IMG/VR virus record: IMGVR_UViG_3300042691_040362
Span: 1-64,000 of that record
Length of the DNA stretch: 64,000 nucleotides
Strand: one strand, 5' to 3'
From: a virus
Part shown: positions 1-10,290 of the stretch, one piece after another
Layout of the letters: the number at the start of each line of letters is the position of its first letter
How positions within the stretch are numbered: the first letter of the stretch is position 1
Program-made: the position numbers and the translations under genes
The notes under the pieces: generated by a model
What the model saw: the letters and a program-made list of their open reading frames with translations, nothing else
What the model was told of the DNA's origin: nothing
The model's database searches: none

Positions 1-1
1 T

Positions 2-196
2 GAATTGATTGGAAACTTAGGTGATGTACACCTTTATAGTAACCATGTTGAACAAGCAAAAGAACAGATTGGAAGAGAACCATATCCACTACCAACAGTA
101 CACGTTAGAGATGGTATATTCTGTTCCTCAATTAATGATGTCGTTTTAGAAAACTATCAATCACACCCAACAATTAAAGCACCTTTATCAAACTAG
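2..196 (+). CDS. thyA: Thymidylate synthase, C-terminal end (partial)
   Basis: The gene runs in from before the window; the visible 64 residues are open from the first codon. They contain the ThyA C-terminal signature GDVHLYSNHVEQAKEQ, then REPYPLPTV and the terminal HPTIKAP segment. ThyA makes dTMP from dUMP using methylenetetrahydrofolate, and phage copies raise the thymidine pool for replication. The N-terminal part with the catalytic Cys lies outside the window. The family call is secure; activity cannot be judged from this fragment. Confidence 0.93.
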   Translation, partial: ELIGNLGDVHLYSNHVEQAKEQIGREPYPLPTVHVRDGIFCSSINDVVLENYQSHPTIKAPLSN

Positions 197-198
197 TT

Positions 199-534
199 AT
201 GGCAACCCTCGAAACACAATACCAAAACTACCTTAAAGAAAATCCAACTTCAAAACTAACATATGATGAGTGGATGGAACAAATATGGACATCTCGTATA
301 ACAAATTTTAAAAATCAAAACTTAATAGAACGAGAAATAGATTTTAAAAAAACACTAACAGACATTAGTACAAGATTACCAACAGTCCAATATGATAATG
401 GAGATATTTCAGACATTGGAAATGAAATTGGATACACAATTGGGTCAATATTAGAAAATATGACACAAGAGGAAATAGGTGATTTTATTAGAGGATTTAG
501 ACACGGAGTAAGTTTAACAAACGGAACACATTAA
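199..534 (+). CDS. Hypothetical protein, 111 aa
   Basis: Not recognised. A soluble charged protein starting two bases after the thymidylate synthase stop, so probably co-transcribed. The middle is helical and polar; a short glycine/isoleucine segment (residues about 70-85) is not long enough for a membrane helix. No metal-binding or catalytic motif is visible. Confidence 0.75.
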   Translation: MATLETQYQNYLKENPTSKLTYDEWMEQIWTSRITNFKNQNLIEREIDFKKTLTDISTRLPTVQYDNGDISDIGNEIGYTIGSILENMTQEEIGDFIRGFRHGVSLTNGTH

Positions 535-551
535 ATATAACCAATAAAGTT

Positions 552-713
552 ATGAAAAGACCAAGCGCAGAAAAACATTTTATAGTAAGTCTAGTTAAGT
601 CCCTTACTCGAATCATCGGATGTGGTTTATTAATTGGAGGCCTATATCAACCTGCAGGTATTGTACTGCTAATCGGTGAAATACTTGGAGTTGTAGAAGA
701 ATTGGTAGATTAA
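552..713 (+). CDS. Small membrane protein, 53 aa
   Basis: A short ORF preceded by the leader AATAAAGTT directly before ATG, the context seen at many starts here. The protein has a basic N-terminus (MKRPSAEKH), then one long hydrophobic stretch rich in Gly, Leu and Ile (about residues 10-45) that could form one or two membrane helices, then an acidic end EELVD. Function unknown; a small membrane-active phage protein is possible but not shown. Confidence 0.65.
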   Translation: MKRPSAEKHFIVSLVKSLTRIIGCGLLIGGLYQPAGIVLLIGEILGVVEELVD

Positions 714-738
714 ACCACTCATCTCCATATTTATTAGC

Positions 739-1122
739 ATGATATTACTAATTGATCTACTAAGAGAAGACATTACGGCTGCTGATGTGAATCGTATACT
801 AAAACGTACGGGTGATGAACAAGATTTGTACGAACCGGATTGGGAAGAGTTTACACCTGAAGTATGTAATACTGGATTTTGTGATATATTTGCTGAAAAA
901 TTTAGAGAAGAATATCCAGGTGCTGAATTATGGGGAACCGATTGGGGTACAAAAGAATCACCATTTGGGCATGTGTGGATAAAATATAAAAATCTATATT
1001 ATGATGCTGAAACATCTAACGGAGTTGAAGATTGGAAAAACATTCCATTTATCCAACGGGTATATAATACTAGAAAAAAATACCCAGATGATATAACCCG
1101 ATTAGACACACTCAACCATTAA
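739..1122 (+). CDS. Putative papain/transglutaminase-fold protein, 127 aa
   Basis: Not firmly recognised. The centre reads NTGFCDIFAEKF, then GHVWIKYKNLYYDAET. The order Cys, then His in a GHxW strand, then Asp after a YYD strand matches the Cys-His-Asp arrangement of transglutaminase-like and NlpC/P60-like folds. That is an inference from pattern only. A CATATTTATTAG segment lies just before the start (see the second promoter class). Soluble, with no signal peptide. Confidence 0.7.
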   Translation: MILLIDLLREDITAADVNRILKRTGDEQDLYEPDWEEFTPEVCNTGFCDIFAEKFREEYPGAELWGTDWGTKESPFGHVWIKYKNLYYDAETSNGVEDWKNIPFIQRVYNTRKKYPDDITRLDTLNH

Positions 1123-1166
1123 ATCACCTTTATCAAATTAATTCATATTTATATCAAAACATCGAT

Positions 1167-1409
1167 ATGAGCATGCTAAAAAATTACTGGGCCCCAACTC
1201 CAAAAAAATGGAAAAAAATTGGAGACGCATTATTAGCAACATCTACTGTTATTACAGTAGGGGGAATGCTAAACTTTGAGAATCTCAAAGAAATATTTAC
1301 CCTAGCACAAATCAGATGGATAACTATTGCTCCAATGATTTTAGGTGTGATTGGAAAGTTTCTAACAAATTTCTTTAAAGATCCTGAAACTCCAAATTTG
1401 GAAGACTAA
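1167..1409 (+). CDS. Small membrane protein, holin-like, 80 aa
   Basis: Two hydrophobic segments (about residues 19-38 and 49-68) are separated by a short loop, with a basic N-terminus and an acidic tail. Small size, two membrane spans and a charged tail fit class II holins, which control lysis timing, but many phage membrane proteins look alike and no endolysin is adjacent. Unassigned membrane protein is the safe call. Confidence 0.7.
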   Translation: MSMLKNYWAPTPKKWKKIGDALLATSTVITVGGMLNFENLKEIFTLAQIRWITIAPMILGVIGKFLTNFFKDPETPNLED

Positions 1410-1428
1410 AAAATATATTGTATATTAA
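1398..1428 (+). promoter_or_regulatory. Promoter-like element, 13-nt spacer
   Basis: TTGGAAGAC, exactly 13 nt, then GTATATTAA. The box is one of the weaker matches to TAGGAYTAC, and the box overlaps the end of the previous gene. Only 4 nt separate the -10-like box from the ATG at 1433. Confidence 0.5.
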
Positions 1429-1432
1429 AGTT

Positions 1433-1909
1433 ATGGAAAACGAAAATTATGTACCATTTGTCTCCGAGGTAGAGACATTTAACGAAACAATGGGGAAACC
1501 CAATACCTATACACCAAATATTCCCGAAAGAAAGGAATGGGAATTTGTATACAATTTTATTCTTGAGGAATTAGAGGAATACAAACACGCCTGTGAAACA
1601 GGAGATATTGTGGAAGTACTAGATGCACTTTGTGATATTACTTATGTTGCCACAGGGAATGGGGTTATGCTTCATGGTTTAAAAAACCAATTCATGGATG
1701 CTTATGCTGAGGTACAAGCCTCAAATATGTCTAAAGCTTGTAAAACAGAAGAGGAAGCAATTGCTACTTGTGAAAGTGAAGCAAAGCGTATTGGTGAGGA
1801 AACACATTATGAAAAAGTAGGAGAATACTATATTGTATATAGAACTCGAGATCGAAAAGTACTTAAATCAATTAATTACTTTAGACCAAATTTAAAGAAA
1901 TTTTTGTAA
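1433..1909 (+). CDS. MazG-like / all-alpha NTP pyrophosphohydrolase, 158 aa
   Basis: Residues about 30-95 are helical with EELEEYKHA followed by EVLDALCDITYVATG, resembling the E-E-x-x-E ... D-A-x-x-D metal-binding pattern of MazG/phosphoribosyl-ATP pyrophosphohydrolase proteins. Such enzymes hydrolyse (d)NTPs to monophosphates, and phages use them to adjust nucleotide pools. I chose the ATG preceded by AAAGTT over a non-ATG start 15 bases upstream. The C-terminal 50 residues are an extra basic domain of unknown role. Confidence 0.75.
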   Translation: MENENYVPFVSEVETFNETMGKPNTYTPNIPERKEWEFVYNFILEELEEYKHACETGDIVEVLDALCDITYVATGNGVMLHGLKNQFMDAYAEVQASNMSKACKTEEEAIATCESEAKRIGEETHYEKVGEYYIVYRTRDRKVLKSINYFRPNLKKFL

Positions 1910-1929
1910 ATTATTATTTATAATAAAAA

Positions 1930-2310
1930 ATGAAAAAATCTGAACTTAAACAAATTATTAAGGAAGAAATATCTAAGGTATTAAATGAAAATAAGTATCA
2001 AGTAGTATTTATTTCTTATAGTGATGAAGAAGTTCCATATACTGAACAATATTTTGGTTCTTATGAAGAAGCAAGTGCATGGGTAGATGGATACGAAGCA
2101 TATGAATATGAAGAAGTTTGGAACTCAGCATCTCAAGATTATGAACAGGAAAAAGTTTTTAATTACTATAACCCTCAAGATAAACAAATCTACTCAGGGT
2201 ATGATATAAAACAAATGGAAAATCTTTCAGAATCTCAACAACTTCAATCATTAGAACAACAAGCTAAAGACTTTGTTTCAAAATATGGTAAAGTTAAAGT
2301 AAAAATATGA
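1930..2310 (+). CDS. MKKSEL-family protein, 126 aa
   Basis: Starts with MKKSELKQIIKEEISKVLNE, an amphipathic segment almost identical to the N-termini of four other proteins (27726, 28072, 28595, 29883) whose remaining sequence differs. The rest here is rich in Tyr and Glu (many EEV/YEY segments) with no known domain. A shared N-terminal tag on unrelated bodies suggests a targeting or packaging signal, as with the capsid-targeting sequence of T4 internal proteins; that is inference. Preceded by ATTTATAATAAAAA. Confidence 0.8.
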   Translation: MKKSELKQIIKEEISKVLNENKYQVVFISYSDEEVPYTEQYFGSYEEASAWVDGYEAYEYEEVWNSASQDYEQEKVFNYYNPQDKQIYSGYDIKQMENLSESQQLQSLEQQAKDFVSKYGKVKVKI

Positions 2311-2573
2311 ACAACTTTGACCGAATTAGAGCTTTAGATAAATTACTAGAGAAAGCATTTGAAGAATTAAATAATATTAATCCTGAAGAAACAGATAAAA
2401 ATGTTGCTTTGACTAACTTGATTAAAGGGTTTAAAAAGACACATGATAATATCCATTTTGATTTACTAGATTCATATTATGAATTACAAAATCCAAATAT
2501 CGAAGAAAAAATAATAGAACGCTTAGAAGGATTAGTCAAATTAATGCGTATATTTGTAGAATTTGAAAAATAA
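2307..2573 (+). CDS. Hypothetical helical protein, 88 aa
   Basis: ATGA overlap with the previous gene indicates translational coupling. Almost entirely helical and highly charged (many Glu, Lys, Asn, Leu); no recognised family. Followed directly by a terminator/promoter composite, so it is the last gene of its unit. Confidence 0.7.
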   Translation: MNNFDRIRALDKLLEKAFEELNNINPEETDKNVALTNLIKGFKKTHDNIHFDLLDSYYELQNPNIEEKIIERLEGLVKLMRIFVEFEK

Positions 2574-2579
2574 ATTAAT

Positions 2580-2604
2580 AGGCTTGGATTTCCAAGCCTT
2601 TTTT
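2580..2604 (+). terminator. Rho-independent terminator overlapping a promoter
   Basis: Perfect 8-bp stem AGGCTTGG/CCAAGCCT with loop ATTT, then a T-run. The loop and stem contain the TTGGATTTC box of the next promoter. Confidence 0.85.
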
Positions 2605-2614
2605 CTTATATTAA
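2584..2614 (+). promoter_or_regulatory. Promoter-like element inside a terminator
   Basis: TTGGATTTC, 13 nt, TTATATTAA. Drives the gene at 2626; 11 nt from the -10-like box to the ATG. Confidence 0.65.
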
Positions 2615-2625
2615 AAATAAAAGTT

Positions 2626-2865
2626 ATGGCTAAAACATACATTCATGTTAACCAACATTATATAAGATCTAATAAAACAAAAGGAACCAATCTACCAGTA
2701 ATTACTATTAAACAAGGTAAAACTAATACTTATTGTAATGAGGTAGAAATATTGGGCCCAAGTAAAATAATTTATGGAGGAGCAGGATGTGATGTAAAAC
2801 CAATATTAAGTTGTGGAGCAAGAGTAGTTATTGAAACTGAAAGTGAAATAAGAATTATTAAATAA
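2626..2865 (+). CDS. Hypothetical beta-rich protein, 79 aa
   Basis: The start is the ATG preceded by AAAAGTT; a longer frame from 2563 would run through the terminator and is rejected. The protein is mostly short beta strands (YIHVNQHYI, PVITIKQG, RVVIETESEIRII) with three Cys and a Gly-rich turn. No family recognised. It directly precedes the DNA polymerase gene (5-nt gap) and is probably co-transcribed with it. Confidence 0.75.
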   Translation: MAKTYIHVNQHYIRSNKTKGTNLPVITIKQGKTNTYCNEVEILGPSKIIYGGAGCDVKPILSCGARVVIETESEIRIIK

Positions 2866-2870
2866 AAGTT

Positions 2871-5453
2871 ATGTATCAATCAATTTATTATGATTTTTCT
2901 GATTACACATATCATTTGAGGGACGACAAAACAGGTTGGACCCAATTTCAATTTCAACCTACATACTGGAAACGTATTGATGAATGGGACGAAGGTGCTC
3001 AACCTGTATTAACAGGAGGATATGCAGTGCCCACTAAAAAATATAGTAAGGACGATCCTAATTTATTAGAAAAGGATATCAATAAAGAATTACTTGTATT
3101 GAGGGAACTTTACTATAAATTTGATGATGTTGTTCCTTCATTCCACAATATAGTTTATCTCGATATCGAGATTGAAATGGGTGGAGCACTTACACCAGAA
3201 TATATTAAAGCAGCCCCAATGCCTCTTACCTCCATTGCTTTAATAGATATGACCACTAAAACAAAAATATGTTTTATTGTGGATAAAAGTAAGGAAATAC
3301 AAGAATACAATCAAGATGGTAAACATATTATTCCTTGTGGTTCAGAAAAAGAATTAATTAAACGATTCCTAGATAAATTTGAGGAACTAGACCCAACCAT
3401 TATTATAGGATGGAATAGTGCATATTTTGATATCCCTTACCTATACTTCAGACTTATAAAAATAGTAGGTGAAAATGAGGTAAAAAGAATGTCTCCAATT
3501 AGAAAAGTTGATTTCTCAGAATTTGCTGGTGAAATGCGGGTTAAAATTGGTGGTGTTAATCACTTAGATTATATGTTGCTTCATAAAAAATACATTATGA
3601 AGGAAGAACCCTCATATAAGTTAGGAGAAATTGGAACTAAATATGTTAAATTAGGTAAGATTGAATATGAAGGTAATTTAAATACGTTGTTTAAAAACGA
3701 TTTAAATGCGTTTATAGAGTACAATTTACGAGACGTTGAAATCATTGAAAAATTAGAAGAAAAGCTTAAATTCATTGAATTAACGGTAATGATTTCACAT
3801 ATCTGTAACATACCTTATGAAAGTATTTACTACAACACAGTAATGAATGAAGGTGCTATATTAAAGCACCTAAGACGTGAGGGTATTATTTCACCAAACA
3901 AACCTACTACTCACAATCCCATATTAAAAAATACTAAAGAAAGCTATGCTGGAGGATACTTACTAGAACCAATTCCAGGTCTATACTTTGACGTAATTGA
4001 TTTGGATTTTACTTCTCTATATCCTTCAATCATTAAATCATTGAATTTAGGTATTGAAACATTAGTGGGTCGCATTAAAGTAGATAACAATCCAACTTAT
4101 GAGCAAAACCATTCATTAGAAAAACTTAAGGAACGCGACCCCAATGAAGTCATTACTATTGAAAAGGTAAACAAAACCAATTACACACTTAGATCCGCAA
4201 CCATCAAAATAGGGGATCTAGTTAATTTAATTGAGAAAAACGAATACGCAGTTGCTGCCTCAGGAGCTATGTTTAGGACTGATGAAAAAAGTGTAGTTGC
4301 TAGTATTCTAGAGGGATGGTTCGAAAAACGAGAACACTATCGTGGTTTAAAGAAAACAGCAGGTAAAGCCGAAGATTGGGCAAACTATAAATTGTACGAT
4401 TTGTTCCAACATGCATTTAAAATCTTACAGAACGCAATGTACGGTACATTTGCTATTAATGGATGGAGGTACACTGATGGGCATTTAATTTGTAGTGCTG
4501 CTATTACAAACAGCGGACAACGTTTAACTCAAGAGTCAATTGAATTTGTAAACAACAAAATCAATACTGAAATAAAGCAAGAAAAACAAAACATATGCAT
4601 TTCAGATACAGATTCACTTTATATAGTACTAGGAGACCTATTAAACCATAGATATCCAAATTGTTCACCTGAGGAAAAAAACGACAAAATACTATTGTTG
4701 GCTCAGGAAATACAAAACGAATCTAATCACTATCTAGATGAATTAAGTAAACGTTTATTCAATACTGATTCCCACTACTTTCAATTAAAGCAAGAAGTAA
4801 TTTGTGCAGGTGTACTTACAACAGGTAAACGTAGATATGCAATGTATGTTACTAATAAGGAAGGTGTTGATGTAGAGGAATTGGATATGAAAGGACTTGA
4901 ATTAATGAAGTCCAATATGAATAAATTATTTAAGAAATTTGGAGAGGATTTTATTAAAAATGTATTGTTTGGTAAACCAAAATCTGAAATAGACAATGAT
5001 ATAGTTGATTTCTACAAAACACTAAAAACACTAGATCCTAAAAAATTAGGTAAACCAACAGGTGTAAAACAAATCCATAACTATCACATACCAGCAATGG
5101 CTGGAGACATGTTTAGTAGATTTAGAATTAAAGCACCAGCAAACACTAAAGCCGCTGTTCGCTATAACGATTTACTTAGGTTTAAAAAACTAGATAAAAA
5201 ATATGAATCAATTATTGAAGGCGATAAAATATTTATTGTTAACTTAAAACAAAATCCATACAATCTAGAAACAATTGGCCTACCAAATGCTCAAGTACCA
5301 TTAGAAATTGAGGAATTTGTTAAAACCTATATTGATGTTGAGGAAATATTTGATTCATTGTTAGCAAATAAATTAAAGTCATTGTATCTTGATCTTTCTT
5401 GGGATTTTCCTCCCTTGAATCCAAATGTAAACAAATTCTTTGCATTTAATTAG
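2871..5453 (+). CDS. Family B DNA polymerase (T4 gp43-like)
   Basis: This 860-aa protein carries all core motifs of a replicative family B polymerase. The 3'-5' exonuclease domain has Exo I DIE (residues 98-100), Exo II GWNSAYFD (180-187) and Exo III YNLRD (284-288). The polymerase domain has motif A DFTSLYPS (379-386), motif B KILQNAMYG (517-525) and motif C DTDS (579-582). All catalytic carboxylates are present, so it should be an active proofreading polymerase. Size and neighbours (clamp, clamp loader) match the T4 gp43 group. Its TAG stop is also the first triplet of the next promoter box. Confidence 0.97.
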   Translation: MYQSIYYDFSDYTYHLRDDKTGWTQFQFQPTYWKRIDEWDEGAQPVLTGGYAVPTKKYSKDDPNLLEKDINKELLVLRELYYKFDDVVPSFHNIVYLDIEIEMGGALTPEYIKAAPMPLTSIALIDMTTKTKICFIVDKSKEIQEYNQDGKHIIPCGSEKELIKRFLDKFEELDPTIIIGWNSAYFDIPYLYFRLIKIVGENEVKRMSPIRKVDFSEFAGEMRVKIGGVNHLDYMLLHKKYIMKEEPSYKLGEIGTKYVKLGKIEYEGNLNTLFKNDLNAFIEYNLRDVEIIEKLEEKLKFIELTVMISHICNIPYESIYYNTVMNEGAILKHLRREGIISPNKPTTHNPILKNTKESYAGGYLLEPIPGLYFDVIDLDFTSLYPSIIKSLNLGIETLVGRIKVDNNPTYEQNHSLEKLKERDPNEVITIEKVNKTNYTLRSATIKIGDLVNLIEKNEYAVAASGAMFRTDEKSVVASILEGWFEKREHYRGLKKTAGKAEDWANYKLYDLFQHAFKILQNAMYGTFAINGWRYTDGHLICSAAITNSGQRLTQESIEFVNNKINTEIKQEKQNICISDTDSLYIVLGDLLNHRYPNCSPEEKNDKILLLAQEIQNESNHYLDELSKRLFNTDSHYFQLKQEVICAGVLTTGKRRYAMYVTNKEGVDVEELDMKGLELMKSNMNKLFKKFGEDFIKNVLFGKPKSEIDNDIVDFYKTLKTLDPKKLGKPTGVKQIHNYHIPAMAGDMFSRFRIKAPANTKAAVRYNDLLRFKKLDKKYESIIEGDKIFIVNLKQNPYNLETIGLPNAQVPLEIEEFVKTYIDVEEIFDSLLANKLKSLYLDLSWDFPPLNPNVNKFFAFN

Positions 5454-5481
5454 GATTTCAAAACCATCTTTTATATATTCA
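5451..5481 (+). promoter_or_regulatory. Promoter-like element
   Basis: TAGGATTTC (TAG is the polymerase stop), 13 nt, ATATATTCA; for the clamp gene at 5499. Confidence 0.65.
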
Positions 5482-5498
5482 AACAAAATAAAAGTTAT

Positions 5499-6266
5499 AT
5501 GTTTTTAATAAATAAATTTGAACTACAAGCAGTTATTAACAAATACTATATTGGTGGTCTAATTGAAGCTGTCAAATGGGAAATCAAAGACAAACAATTA
5601 AATATCAAATTCACAGCACCAACTAAAGAAATGTTAGGTGAGGTAATACACACCAAATTCAATTTAGAGGATTCAAATATTGGTATTTCAAACACATCTC
5701 AATTAATTAAATTAATCAATATTACTAATGGGGATGTGATATTGCAATTTCTAAAATCGGGTAGAGTATTTACTAAATTAATTGTTTCTGATAACCAGTT
5801 TACCACTAACTATACATTAGCAGATATACTAACAATTAATAAATCAGGAACATATAATGGTTCTCAAGAGTTCCATTTAGAAGCATCATTAGATAAGGAA
5901 ATAATTACTGCCTTAATTAAAGCTAAATCAGCACTAGATGATAGTTCAACTGTTATGTTAAAATCAAACATTAGTTTAGATAACGAATTTCAACTTGAAT
6001 TGATATTTGGGGGAGATATTGAATACTCAAATAAAGTATCTTATTATATTCCTAACATTACACAGAAAAATGTTCCTAAAGAATTCATGGGTTCATTTTC
6101 AGAATACAAAATCGGATTTAACTCTGATTTATTAAAAGACATTTTAAGCGTTAATAAAGACGCCGATGAATCTAAATTATACATTAATCTAGATGGGTTA
6201 ATGAAATTAGAATTTATATCAGAAAACATTAAATCAACATATTATATAGTTCAAAAAGATGTTTAA
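5499..6266 (+). CDS. Sliding clamp (T4 gp45-like)
   Basis: A 255-aa beta-rich protein right after the polymerase, of the size expected for the trimeric T4-type clamp (T4 gp45 is 228 aa). The opening MFLINKFELQAVINK and repeated alternating strands resemble phage clamps, which ring DNA and hold the polymerase; in T4 the clamp also activates late transcription. There is no short diagnostic motif, so the call rests on length, strand pattern and position between polymerase and clamp loader. The start uses the leader AAAAGTTAT. Confidence 0.8.
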   Translation: MFLINKFELQAVINKYYIGGLIEAVKWEIKDKQLNIKFTAPTKEMLGEVIHTKFNLEDSNIGISNTSQLIKLINITNGDVILQFLKSGRVFTKLIVSDNQFTTNYTLADILTINKSGTYNGSQEFHLEASLDKEIITALIKAKSALDDSSTVMLKSNISLDNEFQLELIFGGDIEYSNKVSYYIPNITQKNVPKEFMGSFSEYKIGFNSDLLKDILSVNKDADESKLYINLDGLMKLEFISENIKSTYYIVQKDV

Positions 6267-6489
6267 TATTACAAAACAAGTATTCAACCATAATGATGCG
6301 CTTTATATCCTTAAGCGACATATTAAAGAATCTACAATACCTGAAGATCAGGTTCAAAGTTACAAAAAATATTTAGGATGTGATACAGTCTTAAAAAAAG
6401 ATGGTGTGTATTATTTTGTAAATAAAATAGAAGAAGCACAGATTGTTGAAGATAAATATCTTCAACTTGAATTACCCCTAGAATTTTAG
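6259..6489 (+). CDS. Hypothetical protein, 76 aa
   Basis: Overlaps the clamp stop by 8 bases, implying coupled translation. Mixed alpha/beta, with KYLGCDTVLKKDGVYYFVNKIEEAQIV in the centre. No recognised family; location suggests a replication accessory role, which is only inference. Confidence 0.7.
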   Translation: MFNITKQVFNHNDALYILKRHIKESTIPEDQVQSYKKYLGCDTVLKKDGVYYFVNKIEEAQIVEDKYLQLELPLEF

Positions 6490-6520
6490 TATATTTATAA
6501 TAAACAAATAAAAAAGTTAT

Positions 6521-6811
6521 ATGAAATTAGAAGCAGTTTTTAACAGCATCATTGTCAAACCTCAAGAAGAGGAAGAAACCACCTACGGCTCAATAGTTGT
6601 ACCTGATTTAGGAAAAGAGAAAGGTCTACGAGGTACTATTACATCTGTAGGACCAGGATACTACTCAGCCACAGGAACATTTGTTGATTCATCTCTTAGA
6701 GTAGGTCAAAAAGTTATTTTACCTCCAATTGGTCCTGTCAAAATTGAAAACGAAGGAGAGGAATATTGGTCATGTAGTGAAAATCAAGTGCTAGCCATTA
6801 TCACAGAGTAA
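6521..6811 (+). CDS. groES: GroES-like co-chaperonin
   Basis: 96 aa, the normal GroES length. It opens with LEAVFNSIIVKPQEEEETTYGSIVVPD: the first strand plus a mobile loop (EEETTYGSIVVP, about residues 17-28) that binds GroEL. GTITSVGPGYYS and VGQKVILPPIG follow, matching the GroES core; the last strand is NQVLAIITE. It caps the chaperonin during folding and lies 191 bases before groEL. Preceded by GTATATTTATAATAA and the AAAAAGTTAT leader. Confidence 0.93.
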   Translation: MKLEAVFNSIIVKPQEEEETTYGSIVVPDLGKEKGLRGTITSVGPGYYSATGTFVDSSLRVGQKVILPPIGPVKIENEGEEYWSCSENQVLAIITE

Positions 6812-6814
6812 ATT

Positions 6815-6994
6815 ATGGATAAGTCTAAAGAAGTAGAATTAGTATCTGCTATTCTAAAAAACTACCTTACTGTTCAAAAACATATTGGTGAAATAGATGT
6901 ACTTCCCAAAATGTACCACCCAACAGAAGATCAAGTGAATATCCCATTGTTAATGAATGGTAAAAAATTAGTTGTAGAAATTAAAACAGTTTAA
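6815..6994 (+). CDS. Hypothetical protein, 59 aa
   Basis: A small ORF filling the groES-groEL gap exactly (3 nt after groES, 8 nt before groEL). N-terminal helix DKSKEVELVSAILKNYLTV, then a strand-rich end LLMNGKKLVVEIKTV. Unknown; its position inside the chaperonin operon could mean an accessory to it, which is inference. Confidence 0.65.
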   Translation: MDKSKEVELVSAILKNYLTVQKHIGEIDVLPKMYHPTEDQVNIPLLMNGKKLVVEIKTV

Positions 6995-6999
6995 AATAA

Positions 7000-8634
<1,635 letters not shown>

Positions 8635-8642
8635 TATATTAA

Positions 8643-8670
8643 TCTGGAGATCGATTTTTCGGTCTCCAGA
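8643..8670 (+). terminator. Hairpin terminator after groEL
   Basis: A 12-bp stem TCTGGAGATCGA / TCGGTCTCCAGA (one T-G wobble) with loop TTTT; followed by only a weak T-rich stretch (ATTATT). Confidence 0.75.
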
Positions 8671-8675
8671 ATTAT

Positions 8676-8706
8676 TAGGATTCCAAAATCCTAAATTGTA
8701 TATTAA
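8676..8706 (+). promoter_or_regulatory. Promoter-like element
   Basis: TAGGATTCC, 13 nt, GTATATTAA; 11 nt before the ATG at 8718. Confidence 0.65.
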
Positions 8707-8717
8707 AAATAAAAGTT

Positions 8718-8969
8718 ATGAGATTTATAGTTGGATTATTTAAATTACTGGAGGGACTAATGTTGTTCTATTTAGTTTTTTGGCTTTTAGGATGGTACAT
8801 CAAAGGACATTTCGGTAAATACTTCATTTTCTTTTGGCTATATTCAGCACTCTGTGTATTTTTATATTTTAATCATCAACAAAAATTGAAAGACTCAATC
8901 GATCCTAGATCAGGACAAGAGATATGGACTGAAAGCATGAAGGATTATGATGCGGTAAGAGGTTATTAA
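8718..8969 (+). CDS. Membrane protein, 83 aa
   Basis: Two hydrophobic segments (about residues 5-28 and 34-52, rich in Phe/Trp/Leu) followed by a polar tail of about 30 residues ending MKDYDAVRGY. No family recognised. Start supported by the AAAAGTT leader and the promoter just upstream. Confidence 0.75.
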   Translation: MRFIVGLFKLLEGLMLFYLVFWLLGWYIKGHFGKYFIFFWLYSALCVFLYFNHQQKLKDSIDPRSGQEIWTESMKDYDAVRGY

Positions 8970-8986
8970 TATTAAAAATTAAAGTT

Positions 8987-9349
8987 ATGAAATTAAAAGA
9001 TAAAGTTGTTGTTAAATCTGGTGATAGATTATTTGAAGGTTTAATTGAAAAGATAGATTGGGATATTGACCAAAATATATATTTAGTAAATAATGAATGG
9101 TTTTGTCAATCTGAGATTACTTTAAAAAAAGGAATAGAAATAATTCAAGTAACTACCCCAAAATTTGAATATGATGGTAAAGAATTATATGTTGAAGACA
9201 AGATGTATAAAAACCTAAATCAATTTCAAGACGATATTAATGAGTATGAACAGAAAGGTGCTACCAAATGTTTTTTTTACACATTAAAAACAACACATGA
9301 ATCAAATTTAGGCACGATATATTGGGTTAGATGTAAATTTACTAAATAA
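8987..9349 (+). CDS. Hypothetical protein, 120 aa
   Basis: Starts after AATTAAAGTT. The N-terminus (KLKDKVVVKSGDRLFEGLIEKIDWD) reads like a small SH3-type beta barrel, followed by mixed alpha/beta sequence ending in strands. No catalytic motif. It lies just upstream of the clamp-loader ATPase; function unknown. Confidence 0.72.
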   Translation: MKLKDKVVVKSGDRLFEGLIEKIDWDIDQNIYLVNNEWFCQSEITLKKGIEIIQVTTPKFEYDGKELYVEDKMYKNLNQFQDDINEYEQKGATKCFFYTLKTTHESNLGTIYWVRCKFTK

Positions 9350-9365
9350 TAAAAACAAATAAGTT

Positions 9366-10286
9366 ATGTCAAAAAAGTTACACACGATTTTAAACGAGCG
9401 CTATCGTCCTGATACTCTAGAAGGATATATCTGTAAAGACGAATACAAAGCAAAATTTCAGGAGTTCATTGATCAACAAGATATTCCACACTTACTATTT
9501 GCTGGAAAACCAGGTGCAGGTAAAACAACATTAGCTAAAATATTAGTTAAAAATATTGATTGTGACTATCTATATGTTAATGCAACTGATGAACGTTCAA
9601 TGGATGTTATGCGAGATAAAGTAGGAGCATTTGCCGCCGCTGGTTCATTCAAGCCGCTTAAAATAGTGATATTGGATGAGGCCACTCATATCCTACAAGC
9701 TTCCCAAGTTATCTTGTTAAACATGATGGAAACATATAGTTTAACTACTCGTTTTATATTAACAGGTAACTATCCAGAACGTTTAATTGAACCACTTAGA
9801 AGTAGATGTCAGGAATTTGATCTATCTCCTCCATCTAAAAAAATAGTAGCAGAACACATTGATACTATTTTAACTACAGAAGGTATTGAACACTCAATAG
9901 AGGATGTAGTTACAATTATTAAAAAATTCTATCCTGATTTTCGCAAAATCATTAACAACTGTCAAAAATATACTGTTGATAATGTTTTAACACTTGATAA
10001 ATCAATAGATTCAACTGATGACTATAAGGAAAAAGTAGTTGCTGAATTAAAAACACCTTCATCCAAATCATTTAACAACATTAGACAAATAATAGCAAAT
10101 ACTGATTTAGATGACTTTGGAGATCTATATAGATTTTTATATGATCAAATAGGTGAGTATGCTAAAGGAAATGAAGGTATGGTTATTATTATTTTAGAGG
10201 AATATCTGTACCATTCAACATTTCGTTTAGATAAAGAAATCAACTTAGCAGCCTGTATAAGTAAAATTTTAGAAACAATTAAATAA
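9366..10286 (+). CDS. Clamp loader large subunit (T4 gp44-like AAA+ ATPase)
   Basis: 306 aa with the complete AAA+ clamp-loader pattern: the LNERYRPDTLEGYI opening, Walker A GKPGAGKTT (residues 47-55), Walker B VILDEAT (101-107), sensor 1 FILTGNY (130-136) and the SRC motif RSRCQ (145-149) that supplies the arginine finger. It opens the sliding clamp and loads it at primer ends together with the small subunit encoded at 10873. T4 gp44 is 319 aa, so the length fits. Confidence 0.94.
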   Translation: MSKKLHTILNERYRPDTLEGYICKDEYKAKFQEFIDQQDIPHLLFAGKPGAGKTTLAKILVKNIDCDYLYVNATDERSMDVMRDKVGAFAAAGSFKPLKIVILDEATHILQASQVILLNMMETYSLTTRFILTGNYPERLIEPLRSRCQEFDLSPPSKKIVAEHIDTILTTEGIEHSIEDVVTIIKKFYPDFRKIINNCQKYTVDNVLTLDKSIDSTDDYKEKVVAELKTPSSKSFNNIRQIIANTDLDDFGDLYRFLYDQIGEYAKGNEGMVIIILEEYLYHSTFRLDKEINLAACISKILETIK

Positions 10287-10290
10287 AATT

